NCBI RefSeq assembly: GCF_000577895.1
Contig: NZ_HG917868.1
Coordinates: forward strand, 2,604,001-2,668,000
Source: Clostridium bornimense
GTDB lineage: Bacteria; Bacillota; Clostridia; Clostridiales; Clostridiaceae
Reading direction: 5' to 3'
Length of the DNA: 64,000 bases
Positions 7,367 through 15,281 of this stretch are shown in pieces. Under the pieces are notes generated by a model. The model was not told where the DNA came from and ran no database searches. It worked only from the letters and a program-made list of their open reading frames with translations. Position 1 is the first letter of the stretch; each line of letters begins with the position of its first letter. The position numbers and the translations under genes were made by a program.

Positions 7367-8230
7367 CTATGATTTTTTAAAAAGATTCTTTATCATAGAT
7401 AAAATCATTCTTAAAGCAATACCTATATAAACTAATATTTTAATAAATATATTATACTTATCATTGTAATGCTTTCTATAAAACAGAATCATCGCCCTAT
7501 GAAACTCATAAGTAGTTTTAGCTTTCTTCTTTTTTGATGAGCTACCTTTATAGTGTATAATCTTTTCCTTTGGATAATACATTATCTTGTATCCAGCTTC
7601 TTTTATTCTATAACACCAATCTATATCTTCTCCATACATGAAGAACTCTTCATCTAGCATTCCAATTTTATCTATAACTGTTCTAGGTATCATCATAAAT
7701 GCCCCCATTAAAGCATCTACTTCTCCTACTTCATCTTCTCCAAGATATTCCGCTGTATATGCACCATATTTCTTTTTATTCTTCATAATTTTATTAAGTT
7801 TTAAAAAATAATATAATGATGCTTCTGGAGTAGGAAATCCTCTCTTACATGCATGATCCAATGTACCATCTGGTAACTCTACTTTACATCCTAGTGCTCC
7901 TATCTCTTTATGTTGATCCATATAATTAACACAATTTTGTAAATTATCACCTATAACTTTAGTATCTGAATTTAATAAAAGTATATATCTACCAGCAGCT
8001 TTTTTAATAGCGACATTATTTCCTTTCGGAAATCCTAGATTCTCTTTAGATGCAATAAGTTTTACGCTTTTAAATTCTTCTTGTACCATTTCTACCGACC
8101 CATCTTTAGAAGAATTATCTACTACCCAAATTTCATATTCTATTCCCTTAGTATTGTTAATTACTGATTCTATTGTTTGCTTAAGTAAATCTTTAGTATT
8201 GTAATTAACTATTACTATTGATAAATCCAT
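7367..8230 (-). CDS. Family 2 glycosyltransferase, rhamnosyltransferase-like
   Basis: A 287-residue GT-A enzyme. It begins LSIVIVNYNTKDLL, with VVDNSSKDGS for nucleotide binding and the metal motif in LLLNSDTKV. Later come DALMGAFMMIPR and GEDIDWCYRIKEAGYKI, the acceptor/catalytic block of WbbL-type rhamnosyltransferases. The C-terminal 40 residues are hydrophobic and basic, consistent with membrane association. It is the last glycosyltransferase of the surface-polysaccharide run, 25 bases after the initiating sugar transferase. With rmlABC in the same locus, transfer of a deoxy-hexose is plausible but not proven. Confidence 0.88.
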   Translation of the reverse strand: MDLSIVIVNYNTKDLLKQTIESVINNTKGIEYEIWVVDNSSKDGSVEMVQEEFKSVKLIASKENLGFPKGNNVAIKKAAGRYILLLNSDTKVIGDNLQNCVNYMDQHKEIGALGCKVELPDGTLDHACKRGFPTPEASLYYFLKLNKIMKNKKKYGAYTAEYLGEDEVGEVDALMGAFMMIPRTVIDKIGMLDEEFFMYGEDIDWCYRIKEAGYKIMYYPKEKIIHYKGSSSKKKKAKTTYEFHRAMILFYRKHYNDKYNIFIKILVYIGIALRMILSMIKNLFKKS

Positions 8231-8255
8231 AAATTTTCTCCAATCTTAACTAAAT

Positions 8256-9680
8256 CTAATATGCATTTTTATTAACAAAACCTTTAAATACAGTTAAAAA
8301 TAAAATCTTTATATCAAACCAAAATGTCCAATTTTCAAGATAATAAATATCATATTCTACTCTTTTTTCAATTGATGTATCTCCTCTTAGACCATTTACT
8401 TGAGCCCATCCTGTAATACCTGGTCTAATTTGATGTTTAACCATATATTTAGGTATTTCATCTTTAAACTGATCAACAAAATATGGTCTCTCTGGTCTTG
8501 GCCCTACTAAACTCATATCTCCTACTAAAACATTAAAAAACTGTGGCAACTCATCTAAACTTGTTTTTCTTATAAATGAACCAAACTTAGTTTTTCTAGG
8601 ATCATTTTCTGTAGTCCATTCAGATTTTTCTTCTTCTTTACTTTGCACCTTCATAGATCTAAATTTAAACATAGTAAAAATTTTGTTATTTAATCCGACT
8701 CTTTCTTGTTTAAATATTATAGGACCTGGCGATGTTATTTTAGTAAATATAGCTACCCCTATCATAATTGGACTAAATAAAATTATAAGGGTCAATGATC
8801 CTATTATATCAATTGTTCTTTTGACAAATTTATTTACTAAATTATCAAGAGGTATATACCTTATATTTATTACAGGTAATCCATCTAGCTCTTCTACATA
8901 AGGTTTCGCTGGTATATATTTTGAATAATCAGGAATAATCTCTGTCCTAACACCATACTTCTCTGATTTATTTATTATCTTTCCTAACTTCTCATACTCT
9001 TTTATATTTAATGTTATAAATACTTCGTCAATATCTTCTTTAGAAAATATCTCTTCTAAATCATCAATAGAACCTATTCTTTCTATTTTAGAAAATATCT
9101 CTTTCTCTCTTTCATCCATCTTAGGCATATATACGCCATCATCAACTAAACCTACAACATTATAGCCCCATTGCTTGTTTCTATTTATTTTTTCTAAGAA
9201 CCTTATCGTTAACTCACTACAACCTACAATTAAAATATGTTTTTGATTATATCCTTTTACTCTCATGGAATGTAGAGATTTTCTTACTACACCCCTCTCT
9301 ATAATTACCATAATTGCAGAGATTACTATAAATACTATTGAGAATGTTCTTGAGTAATCTTGTATCTTTAATATGTATATACATCCAAAGAATATAAACA
9401 TTGACATAAAACATCCTGTTATAATATTCCAAGCTTCCTCTAAAAAACTCTTATGTCTAAAAGGCGAATAGAGTTTAAAAGCAGAAAAAGCAATCAATAT
9501 TATAGGTAAAATTAACATTGCTGGCATTAAATACTCTTTAAAAGTTAAAATTCCACCCTCTACAATAAATATAGGATTTTTAAATTTTAAACACCATGTC
9601 ATTATAAATGACAATACTATCATAACTATATCAAGAACTATTAATAGTCTATTAAAATATTTTTGATTCTCTCTAATCAA
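8256..9680 (-). CDS. Polyprenyl-phosphate sugar-1-phosphate transferase (chain initiation)
   Basis: A 474-residue WcaJ/CpsE-type protein. It has four or five N-terminal membrane segments (residues about 10-130), a central Rossmann-like region with ILIVGCSEL, and a membrane re-entrant helix near residue 285. The C-terminal catalytic domain has KFRSM, SLDELPQF, VGDMSLVGPRPE and RPGITGWAQVNGLRG. This family transfers a sugar 1-phosphate (often glucose or galactose) from a nucleotide sugar to undecaprenyl phosphate at the inner face of the membrane. That reaction would start the glycan built by the neighbouring enzymes. It lies between two glycosyltransferases with short spacers. Confidence 0.93.
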   Translation of the reverse strand: MIRENQKYFNRLLIVLDIVMIVLSFIMTWCLKFKNPIFIVEGGILTFKEYLMPAMLILPIILIAFSAFKLYSPFRHKSFLEEAWNIITGCFMSMFIFFGCIYILKIQDYSRTFSIVFIVISAIMVIIERGVVRKSLHSMRVKGYNQKHILIVGCSELTIRFLEKINRNKQWGYNVVGLVDDGVYMPKMDEREKEIFSKIERIGSIDDLEEIFSKEDIDEVFITLNIKEYEKLGKIINKSEKYGVRTEIIPDYSKYIPAKPYVEELDGLPVINIRYIPLDNLVNKFVKRTIDIIGSLTLIILFSPIMIGVAIFTKITSPGPIIFKQERVGLNNKIFTMFKFRSMKVQSKEEEKSEWTTENDPRKTKFGSFIRKTSLDELPQFFNVLVGDMSLVGPRPERPYFVDQFKDEIPKYMVKHQIRPGITGWAQVNGLRGDTSIEKRVEYDIYYLENWTFWFDIKILFLTVFKGFVNKNAY

Positions 9681-9692
9681 AAAAACACCACC

Positions 9693-10649
9693 TTACACTT
9701 TAAAAAACATTTTAAATGTATTTGCTATAAGTCTTGCTTCTATAATAAAGTAGTAAATTAAATTTTTAAACTTAAATTTAGTTTTTTCCACTTTATTTTT
9801 TGTAAATACTCCCTCCATAATACCCTCTATATATTCTTTTCCTAATGATTTTCTAAGAAAGAATATATATTTTACTATAATCCCCAATATAAGAAAAGGT
9901 AAATTAATTATTGTAAAAATTAAAGGCATGTTTTTTCTTATTAGGTATATATTATTTCTACTTGCTAACTTAACTTTAAATTTGTTATGTTTACTACCAC
10001 TAGTAGCCGATACCATATGATAAACAATTGCATCATTTACATATACATTTTTATACCCATGTATATTACCTCTAAATGATACATCTATATCTTCTAAATA
10101 TGCAAAAAAATTCTCATCAAAATATCCTATCTCTTCGAAAATATTTTTTCTATACAGTCCAGCACCAGCGCATGTAGAAAACACCACTTTATTTTTATTA
10201 AATTTATCTATTTTTGACCCATCTCCTCTTTTATAGGCCCATCCTAATAAATTATACTGATCTCCTGCATCATCAATTATATCTCTTTCATAAAACCTTA
10301 CCATCTTTGACGATGCAGAAAAAATTTTATTATCTTTACTTACAACTGAATAAAGATTTCCAAGCCACTTCTTATCGACTTCTGTATCATTATTTAATAA
10401 TGCTACAAAATCACTTTTAGAAGCTTTTATCCCTATATTTACTGCAGCTGCGAATCCTAAATTTTTATTATTTTTAATTAAAGTTATTGATGGATATCTT
10501 TCTTCTATAATCTTTACACTTTCATCAGTAGAATTGTTATCTACTACAATTATATTAAAATCCTTATAATCTTGTTTCAATAAAGATTGAATACATCCAT
10601 CTATAATTTTTTCTCCATTATAATTAGGTATTATTACTGATATTTTCAT
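9693..10649 (-). CDS. Family 2 glycosyltransferase
   Basis: About 318 residues beginning MKISVIIPNYNGE. GGAG lies seven bases before this ATG (10649), whereas an ATG four codons earlier has no ribosome binding site. Motifs are VVDNNSTDES, LLNNDTEVD (metal site), CAGAGLYRK and YLEDIDVSFRGNIHGYK, as in rhamnosyl- or galactofuranosyl-type GT2 enzymes. A hydrophobic segment (about residues 235-260) and a basic C-terminus suggest peripheral membrane attachment. It follows a terminator hairpin at the end of the 678-residue gene, so its expression may depend on read-through. Confidence 0.88.
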   Translation of the reverse strand: MKISVIIPNYNGEKIIDGCIQSLLKQDYKDFNIIVVDNNSTDESVKIIEERYPSITLIKNNKNLGFAAAVNIGIKASKSDFVALLNNDTEVDKKWLGNLYSVVSKDNKIFSASSKMVRFYERDIIDDAGDQYNLLGWAYKRGDGSKIDKFNKNKVVFSTCAGAGLYRKNIFEEIGYFDENFFAYLEDIDVSFRGNIHGYKNVYVNDAIVYHMVSATSGSKHNKFKVKLASRNNIYLIRKNMPLIFTIINLPFLILGIIVKYIFFLRKSLGKEYIEGIMEGVFTKNKVEKTKFKFKNLIYYFIIEARLIANTFKMFFKV

Positions 10650-10724
10650 ATATATCTCCATCTTTTTATTTCTTATATATTATATCGTTATCCTAAATAT
10701 TATACAAGAAATTGCTATATAATT

Positions 10725-10766
10725 ACAAAGGGGCTGTTCCACAAGTTATTGTGATTCAGCCCTTTA
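10725..10766 (-). terminator. Rho-independent terminator after the 678-residue glycosyltransferase
   Basis: AAAGGGGCTG with an inner CCACAA on one side pairs with TTGTG and CAGCCCTTT on the other, making a long hairpin with one or two mismatches. It lies about 35 bases past the stop codon. Confidence 0.7.
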
Positions 10767-10799
10767 CTTGTTATGTAAATAATAAACTAAGAAATTTAT

Positions 10800-12836
10800 T
10801 TATTTTTTTAGTAATGTTCTATCATCTAAGGAATATACTTCAACAAAAGAATTCCATACTATTAAGTATCCACGTCTTTCTACATTCAAACAGAAATCCG
10901 CACTTACAACTATCGGAACATCATCATAAGCTCTTATTGTAACATCATCTAATACATTTCTTTTTATCATAGCACATGCTAAGTACACTACTGATAAATT
11001 TTGAACACAGTTTATTCTTGTACTACACTGTTCTTTATGCATATCTATAACATCATCACTGATATTATATATTTCCTCTATACCAGCACTTTGAACTTTG
11101 TTATCTATATTTAAAATTTTTGCTCCAACAACTCCTACATCATCTCTTTGCGCGTATTGAAGCATCTCTTCTATCCAGTTATCTGTCATAACCTCGATAT
11201 TATCATCTATTAATATTATATAGTCACCTTCTGCTTCTTTAACTATTCTTCTGCTTCTATGATTAAAATTTTCATTATATTCCAAAACTTTTATACCATG
11301 CTCTTGAAGTATCCTATAATACTCTAATAATCTTTCATCTAAAAAGTTATTCTCTATTACTAAAATTTCATAATTTCTATAAGTAGTTTTTTTATTAATT
11401 ATGCTAATACAACTTTTTAAATCTTCTATATTATCTCCACTTGAGATAACTATAGATACTAACGGTTCACCTTCCAATTCATATTTAATCCTAAATGAAT
11501 TATTTATTTCTCCAGTAAAAGCTTCACCTACAAGTCTCATTCTTCTAAGATGCTCTCTTAACGCCCTTAATCCACCTTCTAATGAGTAAAAACTTGAACT
11601 TTCTCCCATTCTTTTATGATATATAACCTTTGGCACATGTGAAAATCTATAACCTTTTTCAGCCATTTTTAGATATAAATCATAATTATCACAACCATCA
11701 TATCTAGAATCTAAACCACCCATATCGTTTAGCACATTTCTCTTTATTATACTAAATATACCTATATAATTTATACTTCTTAACTTATCAATAGAAAATC
11801 TAGCCTTATAATTAGGTTGTTGATATAGTTTTGTTTTATCGTCATACATATCATCATCACAATATAATAAATCTGGCGCACCATCTCTATTTATCATATC
11901 TACAATTTCGTATAAAGCATGCTCACTTAAAAAATCATCTTGATATAAAAATGCAACATAATCTCCATCTGCTACTCTTATAGCAGTATTAATGTTTTCT
12001 GATATTCCCATATGCATTTCAAGATATATGGCTTGTATATTTTCATTCTTCTCTTCATAATCTTTAAGTATCTTTTTTACATATGATTTTTCACTGCCCC
12101 CATCCACAACTATTAATGACCAATTTGTATAACTCTGGTTAACAACAGAATCTAACAATTGCCTTAAGTATGCTTTATTAGTATTAAATGTTGTAGTTAT
12201 TAACGTAATTTTAGGAACAATTCTAAATTTAGAAATATTTTTTTCAACTTCTTCTCTGGTTATCTCTTCTTTTTCTTCTGTTTTGGCATTTCTCTTTATT
12301 GTAAATTTACCTTGAGTTTCCTTAACCTTGTCCACAAACCCTTTAGATACATTTGCTATTTTCTCACCAATACCACTTAAATTTATAGATTTATTAGTTT
12401 GAGTCTTTTTTTTAATCTTTTCCGATTCTTTAGATTCTTTTAATGTCAAAGATATAAGCTTCACACATACATTATTACGATCTCCATAAGCATATACTAC
12501 ATCTAAACCATCTACAAATAACCTAATAACATATCTTCTTTCGCCCTTATTTTCTATAGGATCAAAGGATATATTATTCCATTCTCCATTTCTAATCTTA
12601 TATATAGGTATCTCTGTAGATATAACTATTGTACGATCATCAATATCTATCAACTCTACTATAAGATTATTATCAGAATTAATGCTTCCTATTTCTAACA
12701 CTATTTCGAATCCAGACAATAATGTTTCTTTAAGTACAAAAGGAATTTCAATGGCATTTAATCTATCTATAATATATCTATTATCTGCTAACTCATTTAT
12801 ATAATTTTCTTTAAAAAGCTTATTATATCCATGCAT
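10800..12836 (-). CDS. Large two-domain GT2 protein with shortened C-terminus
   Basis: A 678-residue paralogue of the next two genes. It has a beta-rich N-terminal domain (residues 1-130), a Lys/Glu-rich linker, a first GT-A domain (about 205-430, acid motif YQDD, later YCDDDMYD and CDNYDLYL), and a second GT-A domain (about 455-678). In the second domain the usual NND is replaced by DDN (IILIDDNIEV). The protein stops right after FVEVY. Its paralogues continue there with HYES, SRG, EDTEEK and about 50 more residues. It may be active only through its first domain, or be decaying. It has its own promoter upstream and a terminator downstream. Confidence 0.85.
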   Translation of the reverse strand: MHGYNKLFKENYINELADNRYIIDRLNAIEIPFVLKETLLSGFEIVLEIGSINSDNNLIVELIDIDDRTIVISTEIPIYKIRNGEWNNISFDPIENKGERRYVIRLFVDGLDVVYAYGDRNNVCVKLISLTLKESKESEKIKKKTQTNKSINLSGIGEKIANVSKGFVDKVKETQGKFTIKRNAKTEEKEEITREEVEKNISKFRIVPKITLITTTFNTNKAYLRQLLDSVVNQSYTNWSLIVVDGGSEKSYVKKILKDYEEKNENIQAIYLEMHMGISENINTAIRVADGDYVAFLYQDDFLSEHALYEIVDMINRDGAPDLLYCDDDMYDDKTKLYQQPNYKARFSIDKLRSINYIGIFSIIKRNVLNDMGGLDSRYDGCDNYDLYLKMAEKGYRFSHVPKVIYHKRMGESSSFYSLEGGLRALREHLRRMRLVGEAFTGEINNSFRIKYELEGEPLVSIVISSGDNIEDLKSCISIINKKTTYRNYEILVIENNFLDERLLEYYRILQEHGIKVLEYNENFNHRSRRIVKEAEGDYIILIDDNIEVMTDNWIEEMLQYAQRDDVGVVGAKILNIDNKVQSAGIEEIYNISDDVIDMHKEQCSTRINCVQNLSVVYLACAMIKRNVLDDVTIRAYDDVPIVVSADFCLNVERRGYLIVWNSFVEVYSLDDRTLLKK

Positions 12837-12873
12837 AGTTTATCTCCTTATTTTAATTTCCTACCTATATATA

Positions 12874-12901
12874 ATTATACTTCAATTGTATCGTTAATCA
12901 A
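12874..12901 (-). promoter_or_regulatory. SigmaA promoter inside the polysaccharide locus
   Basis: On the minus strand TTGATT (12896-12901), a 16-base spacer and TATAAT (12874-12879), between a terminator and the ATG at 12836. Confidence 0.65.
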
Positions 12902-12981
12902 CATTTTATACCATTTTCCCTAAAATAAAAATAAATATTGCACTTTTTCCTGATTTTTTTATATTTTTTCATAATTGTAAT

Positions 12982-13025
12982 AAAAAAAATGCAGAATGCA
13001 ATCTAAAATTGCATCCTGTATTTTT
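12982..13025 (-). terminator. Rho-independent terminator after the 714-residue glycosyltransferase
   Basis: ATGCAGAATGCAAT pairs with ATTGCATCCTGTAT (12 of 14 plus wobble). Eight T follow on the minus strand. It separates two paralogous glycosyltransferase genes into different transcripts. Confidence 0.85.
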
Positions 13026-13061
13026 CATATTTATATAAATTACTTGTATAAATCATTATTA

Positions 13062-15206
13062 CTATAAATATTTTTTTATTAAAACATCCCTATCTTCCTC
13101 TTTTGTTGCAATAGAATAGTCAATGTCTTCAAGAGAAAGATTTACATTAAAATAATAATCCCCTTCTATCAAGTATTTCTTCCACTTTGAATAAAACCTT
13201 TCGATTTCAAATTCAAATCTTTTTACTTTTTCTTCGGTATCCTCTGATCCCCTTGAAATTGATTCATAATGATACATCTCAACAAAAGGATTCCATACTA
13301 TTAAATATCCTTTTTTCATTACTGACATACAAAAATCTATATCATTAAACGCTACCTTAAACTTTTCATCTAATCCATTAATTTCAGTGTAAACATCTCT
13401 TTTTATCATCATAACAGCTGCAGTGACAGCACTTAAATTTTGAACATACTGTAGCATACCCATATTGCCAATTTCATTTTTATATGATCCACAATATCTA
13501 TGTGCAGCTAACCCTCTCATACCAATAATTACTCCAGCATGTTGTATTGTATCGTCTAAATAATATAATTTTGCTCCTACTATTCCCACATCTTTACGTT
13601 GCGCATACTGAATCATATTTTCTATCCAATCAGGAGTGATAATTTCTATATCGTTATTTAAAAGTACAATATATTCTCCTTGCGATTGTTCCACTGCAAA
13701 ATTATTTATAGCTGAATAGTTAAATTCTCCATCAAATTCAATAACCCTAATTTTATCTATCTCTTTTATAGTATCATAGTATTCAAATGTTTCTTTCTCA
13801 ATAGAATTATTTTCTACTACAATTATTTCATAATTAGTATATGTTGTTTTCTTTAGTATACTATTAATACATGTTCGCAATACTTCTAAATTGTCTTTAT
13901 TAGGAATGATAATTGAAACTTTTTTTGAATTAATACTATATAATATTCTAAAAAATTCATCCTTACATATACTAACCTTAGCATCCAAATTTATTCTAGA
14001 TAGATGCTCCTCTAATATTATTTTTCCATCTTTAATATTTGATATATTATCTTTACATATATGATATAAAACTTTTGATACATGAGTAAACTTATAACCA
14101 TTTTCATATAATTTAAAATATAAATCATAATTATCATAAACAAAGTACTTAGGAAATGATTTATTTATTTTCTTTAATATATCACTTCTTATAATAAAGA
14201 ATTTACCTATGTAATTTATACTTCTTAACATATCTATAGAAAAATTAGGCTTAAATTTTGGTTCTTTAAGTTCTCCACTTTCAACATCATAAATATCTTC
14301 ATCAAAATATACACATTCAACATTATTAGTAACTTCTTTACTTATTTCCATAAATGCATTTTTATCTAAAATACCTTTACTATCTATAAATCCAACATAT
14401 TCATCATTAATTTTATCTATAATATTATGTAAGTTGCATATTTCACTTTTTACCTTTACTTCAATATATAAATATTTCTTATATAAATTAATGATACTAT
14501 CTACATAAGATTTCAGCTTTGAAGTTGTTATTATAACTAATCTTTTATGAAAACATCTTTGTAATTTTATAGAATCTAGAAAAGCACAAAATTCTTTTTT
14601 ATTTCTATTATCAACTAATGTTATTAATGTACATTTAAATGTAGTATTTTCTATGCACTCCATATCATCATGCTTATTAATAAGCCATTTTTCATATTCA
14701 CTTTTTTCTCTTTGAATTGGTAAATCGATTTCTTTATTTTTACCAGAGAATATATTATTAATTAAATTAATAACTCTCCATCCCCTAGATTTTTTTATTT
14801 CATCTATTTTCAATTTATATTCTTCAATTTTTTCTAGTATTTCATGATTTAAAGACTCTCGTTCTATTTTTATAAATAGATTCTCATTGTCTTTAATCAC
14901 ATATACCCCATCTACATTGTCTACAAATAACTCTATATTAATTTTCTTATTACATCCTAAAATTGATACATCTTTTACATCTATATTAATTTCTTTATTA
15001 TTTTCTATCCTATATAGTGAGATTCGTTTTTTGTATAATTCTTTATTATTCTCTACATCTATTATTTTAGTAATTAAATTTCCTCTAGTGAACTCTTTTG
15101 TTTTTCTTAACATTAATTTCAAAGACTTAATTTTTTCTGAATTTAAGTTTAGTGACAAATCTAATTTTTCTTCTGGTGCTAAATATATAATATTATCTTC
15201 TTTCAT
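13062..15206 (-). CDS. Large two-domain GT2 protein with degenerate first domain
   Basis: A 714-residue protein in the same layout as its neighbours: a beta-rich N-terminal domain (1-125), the motif RGWR near residue 140, then two GT-A domains. The first domain (about 190-400) has FIDSKG where the 773-residue paralogue has FDHDD, so its metal-binding Asp pair is gone, although YFDEDIYD remains. The second domain (about 430-650) is intact, with VENNS, LLNNDIEI, GAKLYYLDDTIQHAG, FNDIDFCM and MYHYESISRG. The tail ends in EDTEEKVKRFEFE and a helical segment. It probably adds one sugar with domain two. Confidence 0.87.
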   Translation of the reverse strand: MKEDNIIYLAPEEKLDLSLNLNSEKIKSLKLMLRKTKEFTRGNLITKIIDVENNKELYKKRISLYRIENNKEINIDVKDVSILGCNKKINIELFVDNVDGVYVIKDNENLFIKIERESLNHEILEKIEEYKLKIDEIKKSRGWRVINLINNIFSGKNKEIDLPIQREKSEYEKWLINKHDDMECIENTTFKCTLITLVDNRNKKEFCAFLDSIKLQRCFHKRLVIITTSKLKSYVDSIINLYKKYLYIEVKVKSEICNLHNIIDKINDEYVGFIDSKGILDKNAFMEISKEVTNNVECVYFDEDIYDVESGELKEPKFKPNFSIDMLRSINYIGKFFIIRSDILKKINKSFPKYFVYDNYDLYFKLYENGYKFTHVSKVLYHICKDNISNIKDGKIILEEHLSRINLDAKVSICKDEFFRILYSINSKKVSIIIPNKDNLEVLRTCINSILKKTTYTNYEIIVVENNSIEKETFEYYDTIKEIDKIRVIEFDGEFNYSAINNFAVEQSQGEYIVLLNNDIEIITPDWIENMIQYAQRKDVGIVGAKLYYLDDTIQHAGVIIGMRGLAAHRYCGSYKNEIGNMGMLQYVQNLSAVTAAVMMIKRDVYTEINGLDEKFKVAFNDIDFCMSVMKKGYLIVWNPFVEMYHYESISRGSEDTEEKVKRFEFEIERFYSKWKKYLIEGDYYFNVNLSLEDIDYSIATKEEDRDVLIKKYL

Positions 15207-15237
15207 TTATTCCTCCTTTAACATTTACATAAGTATA

Positions 15238-15280
15238 GTAATAGAGTAACATAACTTCATAATTATGTTACCCTATCACT
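15238..15280 (-). terminator. Long hairpin between two large glycosyltransferase genes
   Basis: TAGAGTAACATAA pairs with TTATGTTACCCTA around an 8-base loop, directly after the stop of the 773-residue gene. The minus strand lacks a T-tract, so it may act as an RNA-stabilising element or weak attenuator. Confidence 0.45.
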
Positions 15281-15281
15281 A

